Notes: generated by a model not told the origin, from the letters alone. Counted from the stretch's first letter, positions 7,338 through 16,304 are shown. The stretch is 64,000 nt of DNA from an uncultured Lachnospiraceae bacterium (GCA_910586125.1 CAJUHP010000016.1:1-64000); one strand, 5' to 3'. Program-made: numbers and translations.

Positions 7338-8405
7338 TTACAAGCTGTCAAAGTACTGTTTGTTGTAAAGATATGCCTGCGAATAAGGCTTGCAGGCTCC
7401 GGCTCTTTCGTTATATTCTTCTGCCTTCTGCCGGTCTCCCAATTTATCATAACAGACACACAACTGTAAAAGGGGAATGTAATCATAACAGTCAGGCAGA
7501 ATAAACCCGCCGCTATATTCATGCTTAGGCCGATTTAACGCCGTCTCATACCAGTAGACCGCGCTATGGAAGTTCCCATGATCCAAAAAATATTTTCCAA
7601 TTTCACAGCATAATTCAGCTCTGGGCAGATCAAAGCTCATACTGCGCAGAAGTGTTGTCAGAGCGGATTGTTCCTGACCGATCTGGTAATAACAGTTGGC
7701 GCACACCGAACAGGCTTCTATTTTGTTTTCGATCCATCCCTCCGGAGAGCGCAGAAATTGTTCCAGCACCGAAACCGCTTTTTCATATTGTTTGTGGTAA
7801 TATAATTCCCGTCCGTAATAATATTGCTGCCGTGGATCCAACGGTTTTCCTTCCCGGAGCATCTTTTGATATATCTTTAGATTCCGGTCGGGATTCCCGG
7901 CGTTCTTTTTTCTGTGACTGATCGCAATATCGGAATATAATATTTTTCCGTTTGGCGGAATGACTTCGTGGACCGCGCCGCTCCAGCGGTATTGCGCGCA
8001 GTTTCGGATCCACCGTTCTCTAAAATAGGAAAAGGAAGGATGGACCGCCTCATCAAAAGCAGTGTGATATTTCATCATTACGATATCAATATCTGGCGAT
8101 AGAGATTGCTTTAACTGCACAAATTTGTCCTTTTGTGTCTCCTCCAGAATATCGTCGGCGTCCATCCACATACAATAGTCCATAGATGCCTGAGAGAAAG
8201 AATAATTTCTGGCATCCGCGAAGTCATCTTTCCAGGGATATAAATAGACCTTTGGCGTGTACTTTGAAACAATTTCCACCGTCCGGTCTGTAGACCCGGT
8301 ATCTACGATTATAATTTCTTCTACGAGTTCTGCGATACTGTCGAGACAGCGCGCAATATGAATTTCCTCATTTTTAACGATCATGCAAAGGCTGATTGTC
8401 GGCAT
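7338..8405 (-). CDS. Glycosyltransferase family 2 with C-terminal TPR region
   Basis: A cytoplasmic 355-residue enzyme. Residues 1-100 carry the GT-A start ISLCMIVKNEE, IIIVDTGSTDRT and the metal/sugar-binding MDADD near residue 86. The C-terminal half is helical with TPR-like pairs (YEKAVSVLEQFL; FHSAVYWYETAL). This TPR-glycosyltransferase layout is common beside collagen-like spore proteins in Firmicutes. Here it lies between two of them, so O-glycosylation of their threonine-rich triplets is the likely job (inference). The ATG at 8405 has GGAG 8 bases upstream. It starts only 20 bases after the stop of the upstream collagen-like gene, so the two are probably co-transcribed. Confidence 0.9.
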   Translation of the reverse strand: MPTISLCMIVKNEEIHIARCLDSIAELVEEIIIVDTGSTDRTVEIVSKYTPKVYLYPWKDDFADARNYSFSQASMDYCMWMDADDILEETQKDKFVQLKQSLSPDIDIVMMKYHTAFDEAVHPSFSYFRERWIRNCAQYRWSGAVHEVIPPNGKILYSDIAISHRKKNAGNPDRNLKIYQKMLREGKPLDPRQQYYYGRELYYHKQYEKAVSVLEQFLRSPEGWIENKIEACSVCANCYYQIGQEQSALTTLLRSMSFDLPRAELCCEIGKYFLDHGNFHSAVYWYETALNRPKHEYSGGFILPDCYDYIPLLQLCVCYDKLGDRQKAEEYNERAGACKPYSQAYLYNKQYFDSL

Positions 8406-8425
8406 ATGTTTTTCTCCTTTCTGCG

Positions 8426-9184
8426 CTATTGCCGGCAGAGTTTTTCTATGCTGAGATTCATGTTGATCCGGGAAGTCCCCACGGAAGAATGCCATGCAAA
8501 GGACAAAGTGGAGCCGGATGGGATTGCGATAATAAAATATCTTGCAATCACCAGCATCTGATTTTTCTTTGACGCTTTTGCGTACGCGGCATATATTGTC
8601 TGCTTATGACTGTTAAAAACCGGTGTAAGTTTTATGGAACCATGTCGTTTGGCTATTGTGGAGATATAATAACTGACGGCATAGTAACCAGGAGTCAGCA
8701 CGACAGAAGCGCTATCGCAGAGGGATATATTTTGGGTTATATCCGGTATTTCCATTTTGAGTGGAAGCATGGTTTTTTCCGGCAGGGACAGTTCCTCATC
8801 CAAAAACGATGCAAAAATACAGTTCTGTGGATAGCCGGGAGGCCCCGCGGGTCCGCGTGTACCGGGTTCACCTCTAGGGCCCATGGGCCCGGTTGCGCCC
8901 TGTGGTCCCTGCGGTCCGGTGACGCCCTGCGGACCCGCTTCCCCGCGCTCGCCGGGACAGCCAGGGGGGCCGGGCTCTCCTCTGGGGCCCATCGGCCCCG
9001 GTATTTCCGCGCACGCGGTCATTTCGGATTCACAGTAACAGGAAGATGAGGGCGGCGCAGCCGCCTCCCTGGGCTGAGACAAATTATTCGGCATGACTGC
9101 GTTTGGATTAAAATTCCTGTTGGGATATCTCATGCCGAACCGGTTCGGCGGATGAAACATTTGGTTTGCATTCCAGTTATTCAT
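8426..9184 (-). CDS. Short collagen-like exosporium protein
   Basis: A 252-residue protein. The N-terminus is rich in Asn and Pro (MNNWNANQMF) and is followed by about 20 Gly-X-Y triplets (residues ~62-120, GPMGPRGEPGPPG). A globular C-terminus of ~130 residues follows, with PEKTMLPLKMEIPD, VVLTPGYYAVSYYIS and IPSGSTLSFAWHSS, resembling the jelly-roll trimer domains that cap BclA-like filaments. AGGTGAT lies before the ATG. It is the first gene of the leftward exosporium cluster. The precise family of the C-terminal domain is not certain. Confidence 0.85.
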   Translation of the reverse strand: MNNWNANQMFHPPNRFGMRYPNRNFNPNAVMPNNLSQPREAAAPPSSSCYCESEMTACAEIPGPMGPRGEPGPPGCPGERGEAGPQGVTGPQGPQGATGPMGPRGEPGTRGPAGPPGYPQNCIFASFLDEELSLPEKTMLPLKMEIPDITQNISLCDSASVVLTPGYYAVSYYISTIAKRHGSIKLTPVFNSHKQTIYAAYAKASKKNQMLVIARYFIIAIPSGSTLSFAWHSSVGTSRINMNLSIEKLCRQ

Positions 9185-9240
9185 ATAAAAATCACCTCAT
9201 TTATATCGGATTGTGAGTGTTTTTTCATCTGTCACAATAA

Positions 9241-9266
9241 ATTATATGCGTGGAAAAGAAAAGCGT
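9241..9266 (-). promoter_or_regulatory. Candidate sigma-K/sigma-E-type promoter for the exosporium cluster
   Basis: On the minus strand CATATAATT (9248 leftward) stands 16 bases after an AC (9266-9265), close to the sigma-K pattern AC-N16-CATANNNTA. It lies about 60 bases upstream of the first collagen-like gene. Mother-cell control is expected for exosporium genes, but the motif is short and degenerate. Confidence 0.35.
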
Positions 9267-9361
9267 TTTCAGGGATTGGACGCTTTGAACAATCTGTAAT
9301 GCCATTTGCTGAAAGCAAAAGCAAATCCATGGCATAAGCCCGAAAAGCAGGTGAAAAGTAC

Positions 9362-9390
9362 TTGACAGTGATCTGCTTGTCTGGTATGAT
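9362..9390 (+). promoter_or_regulatory. Sigma-A promoter of yhfZ
   Basis: TTGACA (9362-9367), 17-base spacer, TATGAT (9385-9390). This is a near-consensus promoter; the start point would fall near 9397, just before the operator at 9405. Confidence 0.85.
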
Positions 9391-9404
9391 GGTGTTGGAT
9401 GAAA

Positions 9405-9420
9405 GTACAAAATTTTATAT
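9405..9420 (+). promoter_or_regulatory. Candidate YhfZ operator, copy 1
   Basis: GTACAAAATTTTATAT matches the TACAAAATTTTGTA palindrome found twice before yhfY, with one divergent half. It lies at about +8 relative to the yhfZ promoter, a position suited to autorepression. Confidence 0.6.
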
Positions 9421-9526
9421 ATTGAAAAGCGCTTCCCGGTGTCTAAAAAACATGATACAATGAGAGACAAAAGAAGGAAATCCTGGCCGTTTTCACGGCG
9501 GCCGGAACATAACGGGAGCGCGGAAG

Positions 9527-10447
9527 ATGAGTAACTTATTGTACCAGAAGATAGGATTGGCAGTGAGCCGGATGGCCCTGGATATGATGTGCCGGGCGGA
9601 GGGGGAGCGGATTCCTTCGATATCAGAATATCAGGAAAAACTGCAGGTTTCCAGAGGAACCGTACAGAACAGCCTGTCATATTTGAAGGAAGAAGGCGCG
9701 ATTGCCTTGGTAAGCCGCGGACATATGGGAACGTTTATTGAAAGTCTGGATTATCGAAAGCTGCAGGAGTGCAGTCTGAACCGGGGGATTTTGGGCAGCA
9801 TGCCTCTGCCGTATGCCGCTTCCTATCAGGGGCTGGCCACAGCGCTGTACCGTGTTCTGTCCTGTTTTGAAATCAACCTGGTTTATACCAGAGGCTCAGA
9901 GAGCCGTTTGCAGCTTGTCGCGGAAGGCGTTTACCAGTTTACAGCCTGCAGCCGCTATGCGGCCAGAAAGGCGATACAAAATCATGCCAACATTGAGATC
10001 GCCGTAGATCTGGGGCCCGGTACCTACCTGTCGCGTCATGTTCTTCTGCTCAGAGATCCGAATGCAAGGGGGATTGAGGAGGGAATGCGGGTTGCGTACG
10101 ACAGGACTTCTCTGGATCAGCGGGATATCACGACAATGCTTACAACCGGAATTCGCGGAGTCCGCTTTGTGGAACTGCGGGCCCATCAGACGGTAAACGC
10201 CATACGCTCTGGGCAGATTGATGCGGGCGTGTGGAATGCGGATGAGATCATCGAGTCGGGGTATCAGGGACTGCATACCATATCGCTGGACGACGTGGTA
10301 TATGTGGAGGATTTCTCCACGGCTGTTCTGGTTATCCGCAAAGGGGAGGAAGCTCTCCTGCAGTTGCTGAGCCGTTATGTTGTACCGGTCCAGGTGCGGG
10401 GCATTCAGGAGCAGGTACGCGCCGGAGAGCTGGCGCCGGACTATTAA
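9527..10447 (+). CDS. yhfZ: YhfZ-family GntR-type transcriptional regulator
   Basis: A 306-residue DNA-binding protein. Residues ~1-72 form a winged helix of GntR type (IPSISEYQEKLQVSRGTVQNSLSYLKEEGAI, then a SRGHMGTF wing). The remainder resembles the YhfZ C-terminal ligand domain (MPLPYAASYQGLATALY; VWNADEI; VEDFSTAVLVIR). It is the first gene of the yhf-type cluster and is likely its regulator. A palindrome TACAAAATTTTGTA occurs downstream of its own promoter and twice before yhfY, so autoregulation and control of the cluster are plausible. The effector is unknown. Confidence 0.88.
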   Translation: MSNLLYQKIGLAVSRMALDMMCRAEGERIPSISEYQEKLQVSRGTVQNSLSYLKEEGAIALVSRGHMGTFIESLDYRKLQECSLNRGILGSMPLPYAASYQGLATALYRVLSCFEINLVYTRGSESRLQLVAEGVYQFTACSRYAARKAIQNHANIEIAVDLGPGTYLSRHVLLLRDPNARGIEEGMRVAYDRTSLDQRDITTMLTTGIRGVRFVELRAHQTVNAIRSGQIDAGVWNADEIIESGYQGLHTISLDDVVYVEDFSTAVLVIRKGEEALLQLLSRYVVPVQVRGIQEQVRAGELAPDY

Positions 10448-10474
10448 AAAAGAAAAGGGGGAGTTATTTTCCTC

Positions 10475-10504
10475 TTGAGAGAAAGGAAAATATTCCCATA
10501 AAAT
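10475..10504 (+). promoter_or_regulatory. Promoter of the yhfY-yhfW operon
   Basis: TTGAGA (10475-10480), 18-base spacer, TAAAAT (10499-10504). The -10 runs directly into the first downstream operator, consistent with repression by YhfZ. Confidence 0.6.
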
Positions 10505-10540
10505 ACAAAATTTTGTACTTTTAAAATACAAAATAATGTA
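10504..10540 (+). promoter_or_regulatory. Tandem candidate YhfZ operators, copies 2 and 3
   Basis: TACAAAATTTTGTA at 10504-10517 is a perfect 14-bp palindrome. TACAAAATAATGTA at 10527-10540 differs at two central bases. They are 23 bp apart, about two helical turns, so two dimers could bind the same face. Confidence 0.7.
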
Positions 10541-10561
10541 CAAAAAAAGGAGGAGGGAAAC

Positions 10562-10915
10562 ATGTTAAAGAAAAGGATGGAGATTCTTAAGCAGGCCAAT
10601 GTAATCAGCGAGGAAGTGGCCGGTTTTATGGATCAGGTCATCGACAGGATGGAGGCGGCGTTTCCAGAGTTGACGCAGCAAAAGGCCGAAATGTTTACCA
10701 CGCACTTAGCTATGGCGGCCGAGCGCATGCGCCGGGGCGAAGGCGTTGACCAGATGGATGATGCAGTCTGGAGGGAGGTGAAAGAAAGCGGGGACTATCC
10801 GCGGGCGAGCCGCTTTTTGGAGCAGTTGCTTGCGCTGTGGCCGGAAACGTTTCCAGAAAACGAAAGGCGTTTTCTGCTGCTGCATATCTGCAGTCTGCTG
10901 AGAGAAGAATCATGA
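10562..10915 (+). CDS. yhfY: PRD-domain protein, YhfY-like
   Basis: A small (117-residue) soluble protein that is essentially one PRD-like helical domain (EEVAGFMDQVIDRMEAAFPELTQQKAEMFTTHLAMAAERMRRG). Stand-alone PRD proteins named YhfY occur in the enterobacterial yhf cluster. PRDs are usually phosphorylated by PTS proteins, but no PTS gene lies in this cluster, so the role is unclear. A strong GGAGGAGGG site precedes the ATG. It is the first gene behind the tandem YhfZ operators. Confidence 0.8.
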   Translation: MLKKRMEILKQANVISEEVAGFMDQVIDRMEAAFPELTQQKAEMFTTHLAMAAERMRRGEGVDQMDDAVWREVKESGDYPRASRFLEQLLALWPETFPENERRFLLLHICSLLREES

Positions 10916-11029
10916 AAGAAGAGATTCGCTGTCTCTGTCGGGCATGTGTCAGAAAACGGTAAAGATCGTTTGTACCTATCCGAAAGAGGCAGGGCTCATA
11001 AATATTTTACCATGAAGGAGGAACTCAGA

Positions 11030-12574
11030 ATGAAAAGGAAACTGGTTGGCAAACATATGAAAAAAACGGCTCTTGTTTTGGCTGCTGCACTGCTTATGAC
11101 AGCCTGCGCTGGTCAGAACGACGGGACAAAGACACCGGAGACATCTTCACAGCAGACCACAGCGGAACAAGAAACCACAGCCGGGCTGGAGCCCGGCGAA
11201 ACGGAAACCATGGAGGAGACGGAAAGCACATCGCAGGCGCTCTCTCTGGAAGAGCAGATGGATGCGTACTGGAACCAACAACTGGACGAGGCTCTGAAAA
11301 CAGAGGCCGGCTATCCGCACGGCAGCGAAGGAATGGGAGCGGTTATCCTGGCTGTGAAGGACGGGGAGATCGTTTTTGAAAAGGCTTACGGCTATGCGCA
11401 TTACTACGACGCGGATTATCAGGCGGAGGGATCTTCCTATGCGAACCCGGTCTATGTCAAGACGAATCAGCCCCGCGAGATGACAACAGACACGCTGTTT
11501 GACTTGGCGTCGGTCACAAAAGTCATGGCGACAACGCAGTCCATCATGGTGCTGGTGGATCAGGGCCGGCTGAATGTGGACGATAAAGCGGCGCAGTATC
11601 TTCCCGGTTTTGAGGAGAACGGGAAAGGGGATATCACGATTGCGCAGCTTCTGACGCATTCGTCGGGACTTCCTCAGTGGGAGGCGACTTTCCTGTACTG
11701 CGATTCCAAAGAAGAGCAGTTGGAATACATTAAAAATCTGAAGCTGGTGGATGACTATAAGACGGACGGCTCGGAGCCGAAGTACTCAGATTTTTCTTTT
11801 ATGACGCTGGGCTTTATCGTGGAGGCCATCAGCGGCCAGGATATGGACGTGTTTGTAAAAGAGAATGTCTACGAGCCTCTGGGGATGAACTCCACAACCT
11901 ACAAACCTCTGGAAAATGGCTTTGACAAGACGCAGATTGCAGCAACTTCCCTGGGCAATCCCTATGAGTACCGCATGGTGGACGAGGAAAACTGGGAGGG
12001 CGTCGGCTATGACTGCACAAAAGACGCAGAAGCCTTTGCCGCCTTTACCGGATGGAGAGATTACACGCTGATGGGCGAGGTAAACGACGGCAATGCAGGG
12101 ATGGGCGGTCAGGGCGTGGCCGGTCATGCCGGACTGTTCTCGACGGCGCGGGATCTGTCGGTTCTGCTGCAGTGCATGTTAAACGGCGGCGAGTACAACG
12201 GCGTGCGCATCTACAGTCCCGAAACCGTGAAGCTGTTTACAGAGAGACACACAACCTATCAGGAAAATCATACGGACAAGAATGGAAATCCGGCTCTTTC
12301 GGAAGAGTTCGGCTACGGCTTTAAACTGGATCAGAGCTGGATGGGAGAGAGTGCGACAGAGAATGTATTCGGACACGACGGGTTTACCGGCACCAATGTG
12401 TTTGCCGATCCGGATAATCAGTACATTTTTATCTGCCTGACCAACAAGATGCAGGCCGGTTTCCGCCAGTCCACAGCCAACGGCGCGCCGGAGGATGTCT
12501 CCAATTATTACAATACCAGCTCTTGGGTGGCGTGGAATATGAATCAGATTGTCAAGGATTTTCTGGGAATTTAA
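11030..12574 (+). CDS. Serine hydrolase lipoprotein, class C beta-lactamase / DD-peptidase-like
   Basis: A 514-residue surface lipoprotein. The signal peptide ends in a lipobox with Cys26 (LLMTAC), followed by a Thr/Glu-rich spacer to about residue 75. The beta-lactamase-like domain shows S161-V-T-K164 (nucleophile and base), Y252-S-D254 in place of the usual YxN, and H449-D-G451 in place of KTG. HxG is common in esterases and peptidases of this family, so antibiotic hydrolysis is not implied. AAGGAGG lies 8 bases before the ATG at 11030. It sits between yhfY and yhfU, so it may release at the cell surface the compound the cluster imports. That role is inferred. Confidence 0.9.
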   Translation: MKRKLVGKHMKKTALVLAAALLMTACAGQNDGTKTPETSSQQTTAEQETTAGLEPGETETMEETESTSQALSLEEQMDAYWNQQLDEALKTEAGYPHGSEGMGAVILAVKDGEIVFEKAYGYAHYYDADYQAEGSSYANPVYVKTNQPREMTTDTLFDLASVTKVMATTQSIMVLVDQGRLNVDDKAAQYLPGFEENGKGDITIAQLLTHSSGLPQWEATFLYCDSKEEQLEYIKNLKLVDDYKTDGSEPKYSDFSFMTLGFIVEAISGQDMDVFVKENVYEPLGMNSTTYKPLENGFDKTQIAATSLGNPYEYRMVDEENWEGVGYDCTKDAEAFAAFTGWRDYTLMGEVNDGNAGMGGQGVAGHAGLFSTARDLSVLLQCMLNGGEYNGVRIYSPETVKLFTERHTTYQENHTDKNGNPALSEEFGYGFKLDQSWMGESATENVFGHDGFTGTNVFADPDNQYIFICLTNKMQAGFRQSTANGAPEDVSNYYNTSSWVAWNMNQIVKDFLGI

Positions 12575-12607
12575 CAGGGACACCCGCTCAGTCAGAAAGG
12601 AGAAAGT

Positions 12608-12979
12608 ATGATCCGAATTGTTGTCGGAGGACAAATCAACAAGCGTGAAATTTGTGATTTCACAGAGAAATTTATGGGGGAAAAGGCATCGGTGGATATC
12701 AAAGGGGATCTGGAAGCGGCGATGGCGCTGAAAGCGGGGCAGTACGATTACTATATCGGCGCCTGCAATACCGGCGGCGGAGGCGCGCTGGCGCTGGCGA
12801 TTGCCATGCTAGGCGCGGAGAGCTGCGCCACGATCTCCATGCCCGGCAAGATATTTCCGCAGGAAGAGATTGTTGCCGCGGTTGCAAACGGAAAGACTGC
12901 GTTCGGCTTTACTGCCCAGCATGCTGAGAATGTGCTGCCGGTTCTGCTGCGCGCCATCATAGAGAAGAGGGGAGAATAG
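12608..12979 (+). CDS. yhfU: YhfU family protein (DUF2620)
   Basis: A 123-residue cytosolic protein matching YhfU: start IRIVVGGQ, central QYDYYIGACNTGGGGALALAIAMLG and ending with a helical AFGFTAQHAENVLPVLLRAII. The glycine-rich stretch resembles a nucleotide or phosphate-binding loop, but no activity is established for the family. It has a strong AGAAAGGAG site and lies 5 bases before yhfT, the pairing seen in other yhf clusters. Confidence 0.85.
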   Translation: MIRIVVGGQINKREICDFTEKFMGEKASVDIKGDLEAAMALKAGQYDYYIGACNTGGGGALALAIAMLGAESCATISMPGKIFPQEEIVAAVANGKTAFGFTAQHAENVLPVLLRAIIEKRGE

Positions 12980-12984
12980 CGAGT

Positions 12985-14295
12985 ATGAAGTATATCGTGA
13001 TTGTTTGTATCGGCGCCTTGGCGTCCGTTTTGGCCAACCGCGGGATCGCCGTCTTCAACGACGGCTTCCGCGCCATCGTACCTCAGTATTACGACAAAAA
13101 GATCAGCCGCAAGGAACTGGCGGCTATGAGCTTTGCCGTGAGTTTCGGCCTGGTAATCGGGTTTGGCATTCCGACATCGATTGCAGCCACCATCATTTTG
13201 ATTCATTGTCTGCTTCTGACCACGGACATCATCGGAACCTGGTGTCCGGACACGAAGCTGGGGCTGATTCTGTCCGGCGTCATCGGCGGCGCGTACGGCC
13301 TGGGCGTTTTGGTGGGCCTGGAAGCCATCGTAAATCTGTTCGCCATGCTGCCCTACAATTTTTTGAGCGATCTGGGAAGCGTGTCGGCCTATGTGACAGT
13401 GGCGTTTGCCATTTTCCCGGCCGTGGCGGTCTGCTATCAGCACGATTTTCGCAAGGGCGTTATCACGGCGGCCGTCACGGTGCTGGCGTTCTTCCTGATT
13501 AAAAAATTCGGCACCTTTACGCTTGGGAGCTATACCGTGGCCCTGAATGCCGAGGGAATGTCCATGCTGGCGGGCACTGTTTTGATGCTGGTCTTTGCGG
13601 CGCAGGTCAAGGGGGAGGGCAACGCCAACGCGGCGCTGACCGAAGTGTTCTCGGAAAAGCTGGCCCGCATCCGGAAAAACTGGATTCTGCTTGCCGTCAT
13701 GGGCGGTCTGATCGCCTGCGGCACAAGTCTGGCGATCATCGCCGGCGATCCGGCTTCGCTGGCTCTGCTGGCGGAAGGTTCCTACAGCGACGCGGCGCTG
13801 GCTGCCTTTGCCAGAGCGATCGGCTTTGTTCCGCTGGTCTTTACGACGGCGATCGTCACCGGCGTTTACGCGCCGGCGGGCTGCACCTTTGTGTTTGTGG
13901 TGGGCCTGGCGCTTCACGGCAATCCCGTTGTGGCGCTGCTTGCAGGAGCTGCGGTCATGATCGTGGAGCTTTTGCTGATCAATGTGTTTGCGAAGGGAAT
14001 GGATAAATTCCCGGGCGTCAAGGAGATGGGAGAACATATCCGCACTTCCATGAACAAGGTTCTGGAAGCGGCTCTGCTGGTGGGAGCGGTGGCGGCCGCG
14101 GAGAAAATGGCATCGGCGGCGGGCGGCCTAAGCGGGATCGGCGCGCTGTTTGTCATCGGCGTCCTTCTGTTAAACCGTCAGTCCAAAAAGCCGGTGGTGG
14201 AGATGGCCATCGGGCCGGTGGCCTGCATTGCCTTCGGCATCCTCTTAAATCTGCTGCTGCTGATCGGACTGATTTCCGTTCCTGCGGCTGCCTGA
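12985..14295 (+). CDS. yhfT: YhfT family integral membrane protein, probable transporter
   Basis: A 436-residue polytopic membrane protein with about 11-12 hydrophobic segments, recognisable as YhfT by the NRGIAVFNDGFRAIVPQYY segment near the start and the GTWCPDTKLG loop. It is the only transporter-like protein in the cluster, so it likely imports the substrate. No transport assay is known to me for the family. It is tightly spaced after yhfU (5 bases) and before php (12 bases), consistent with a single transcript. Confidence 0.85.
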   Translation: MKYIVIVCIGALASVLANRGIAVFNDGFRAIVPQYYDKKISRKELAAMSFAVSFGLVIGFGIPTSIAATIILIHCLLLTTDIIGTWCPDTKLGLILSGVIGGAYGLGVLVGLEAIVNLFAMLPYNFLSDLGSVSAYVTVAFAIFPAVAVCYQHDFRKGVITAAVTVLAFFLIKKFGTFTLGSYTVALNAEGMSMLAGTVLMLVFAAQVKGEGNANAALTEVFSEKLARIRKNWILLAVMGGLIACGTSLAIIAGDPASLALLAEGSYSDAALAAFARAIGFVPLVFTTAIVTGVYAPAGCTFVFVVGLALHGNPVVALLAGAAVMIVELLLINVFAKGMDKFPGVKEMGEHIRTSMNKVLEAALLVGAVAAAEKMASAAGGLSGIGALFVIGVLLLNRQSKKPVVEMAIGPVACIAFGILLNLLLLIGLISVPAAA

Positions 14296-14307
14296 CGAGG
14301 CGTACAT

Positions 14308-15183
14308 ATGATGGCAGAAGTTGGCTATACGCTGATGCATGAGCATACCACGATTGATCTGTCCGGCGTCAAGCAGGATGCAGACTGCCGTCTGGACTGC
14401 CATGACGAGACTGTGCGGGAATACCGGCGTCTATATGAGCTTGGCGTGCGGACAATCGTGGATGTGACAAACAAAGGAATGGGGCAAAATTCCGCTTATG
14501 TGAGCCGCGTGCAGGAGGAGACAGGGGTCCATATCGTACAGTCAACCGGCTTTTACAAGGAACCCTTTCTGCCCCCCGATATCTACGAAAAGACGGTGCA
14601 GGAGCTGGCCGCTCACATGGTTCGGGAGATACGGGAAGGAATCGGGGACGGGCCGAAAGCGGGGATGATCGGGGAGATCGGAACCAGCAAAAACGAGATG
14701 AAACCGGCGGAGCGAAAAGTATTTGACGCGGCGGTTCTGGCGGCGAAGGAAACCGGCTGCCCGGTTTACACGCATACCACGCTGGGAACCTTCGGGCTGG
14801 AACAGGCGCAGTATTTCCGGCGGGCCGGTGTGGATGTGAGCCGGGTGGTGATCGGCCATCTGGATCTGTCGGGCGATCTGGCATATATACGAAAGGTGCT
14901 TTCGGTGGGCGTGTGCGCCGGGTTTGACACGGTGGGAAAGAACGCCTATCTTCCAGATGAAAAGAGAGCGGCGTTTTTAAAGGCGCTGGAGGAGGACGGG
15001 TTATTGGGGCAGGTGGTACTTTCGCTTGATCTGACCCGCAAATCGCATCTGCGCGGCCGGGGCGGAATCGGCTACGCCTACCTGTTTGAAACGTTTCTGC
15101 CCATGCTTAGAAAAGCCGGACTCCGGGAGGAGAGCATTCACCGGATGCTGACGGAGAATCCGGCACGGATTTTAAACTTTTGA
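14308..15183 (+). CDS. php: Phosphotriesterase homology protein (Php/YhfV)
   Basis: A 291-residue amidohydrolase-superfamily TIM barrel. The metal ligands are all visible: H11-x-H13, E123 (bridging Glu in GEIGTS, as in E. coli Php, instead of carbamylated Lys), H156, H184 (IGHLD) and D241 (LDLTR). Spacing matches E. coli Php with a two-residue offset. A binuclear Zn hydrolase is expected; the natural substrate of Php is not known. The ATG at 14308 is followed by a second ATG at 14311; either could be used. Confidence 0.92.
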   Translation: MMAEVGYTLMHEHTTIDLSGVKQDADCRLDCHDETVREYRRLYELGVRTIVDVTNKGMGQNSAYVSRVQEETGVHIVQSTGFYKEPFLPPDIYEKTVQELAAHMVREIREGIGDGPKAGMIGEIGTSKNEMKPAERKVFDAAVLAAKETGCPVYTHTTLGTFGLEQAQYFRRAGVDVSRVVIGHLDLSGDLAYIRKVLSVGVCAGFDTVGKNAYLPDEKRAAFLKALEEDGLLGQVVLSLDLTRKSHLRGRGGIGYAYLFETFLPMLRKAGLREESIHRMLTENPARILNF

Positions 15184-15200
15184 CGGGGGAGGGGAATCCT

Positions 15201-16304
15201 ATGAACACATATCCATTGCCAAGTATCAGCCTGGAGGAAGCTATGCGCCTGCAGTTCAAGGCCGTAGACTGCATCACCCAGGAATTTGCCGGGCATGAGA
15301 TCCTGACAAGAGGAGATCTGGGGGTGGTTCCCGGATACAACAAACCGGTCACAACGCAGAAGGCGGAGCGGGTGATCGCCCGTATCTTTGACGCGGAGAG
15401 CAGCATTTTAGTCCGGGGAGCCGGGACGGGCGCGATCCGGTACGCGCTGTTTGCCGTGATGCACGCCGGGGAAACGCTTCTGATTCATACTTCGCCCGTT
15501 TACAGTACCACGGCGACCTCTCTTTCCATGCTGGGAATAAAGACGGTGGCGGCGGATTTCAACAATCCGGACAGCATCCGGCAGGTCTGCGGGGAAAACC
15601 CGCAGATCCGGGCGGCGCTGGTTCAATATACCAGGCAGAGCATGGCGGATTCCTATGAGATGGAACAGGTGATCCGTACGATTAAAGAGTGCTGTCCTGT
15701 GCCGGTGATCACCGACGACAACTACGCGGTCCTGAAGACGGCAAAAAACGGAACGCAGTGCGGCGCGGATCTGGCCTGCTTTTCCACCTTTAAGTTGCTG
15801 GGGCCGGAGGGGATCGGCTGTATTGTCGGCAAAAAGGAATATATTGACACGATTGTAAAACACCATTATTCCGGCGGCAGCCAGACACAGGGGCACGAGG
15901 CGCTGGAGGTGCTTCGCGGACTGGTCTACGCCCCTGTCTCTCTGGCCATTCAGGCGCAGGTAAACGACCGTCTGGTACAGCGGCTCACAAGCGGCGAAAT
16001 ACCGGGGATTCGGGACGCCTTCTTAGCCAATGCGCAGTCTAAGGTGCTGCTGGTAGAGTTTGAGAAACCGATAGCCAGACAGGTGCTTTTGGAAGCGGAA
16101 AAGCTGGGAGCGGCTCCCAATCCGGTCGGAGCCGAGTCCCGCTATGAGATTGCGCCCATGTTTTACCGGGTCTCAGGGACATTTCGGGCGGCCGATCCGG
16201 GGATCGAAGAGAGGATGATCCGGATCAATCCCATGCGGAGCGGCGACGACACGATTATCCGGATTCTGAGAGGGGCGCTGGAAGGGGTGAGTGCATGTTT
16301 GTAG
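15201..16304 (+). CDS. yhfS: YhfS family PLP-dependent enzyme
   Basis: A 367-residue fold-type I PLP protein related to the Cys/Met metabolism (cystathionine lyase-like) enzymes. The likely Schiff-base lysine is K198 in STFKLLGPEGIG, with the preceding PVITDDNYAV aspartate for the pyridine nitrogen and a glycine-rich RGAGTGAIRYAL loop. The start at 15201 follows a GGGGGAGGGG site; it begins 18 bases after the php stop. The substrate is unknown, but a C-S or C-N lyase or racemase step is plausible. Its last 10 bases overlap yhfX. Confidence 0.88.
   Translation: MNTYPLPSISLEEAMRLQFKAVDCITQEFAGHEILTRGDLGVVPGYNKPVTTQKAERVIARIFDAESSILVRGAGTGAIRYALFAVMHAGETLLIHTSPVYSTTATSLSMLGIKTVAADFNNPDSIRQVCGENPQIRAALVQYTRQSMADSYEMEQVIRTIKECCPVPVITDDNYAVLKTAKNGTQCGADLACFSTFKLLGPEGIGCIVGKKEYIDTIVKHHYSGGSQTQGHEALEVLRGLVYAPVSLAIQAQVNDRLVQRLTSGEIPGIRDAFLANAQSKVLLVEFEKPIARQVLLEAEKLGAAPNPVGAESRYEIAPMFYRVSGTFRAADPGIEERMIRINPMRSGDDTIIRILRGALEGVSACL

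Noticed and set aside
9422..9435. Possible catabolite-responsive element before yhfZ (TGAAAAGCGCTTCC)
   Set aside because: It misses the central CG position and the last bases of the cre consensus; too weak to list.
12751..14037. 428-codon minus-strand frame
   Set aside because: Shadow of yhfT/yhfU; His/Gln/Arg-rich composition typical of antisense reading.
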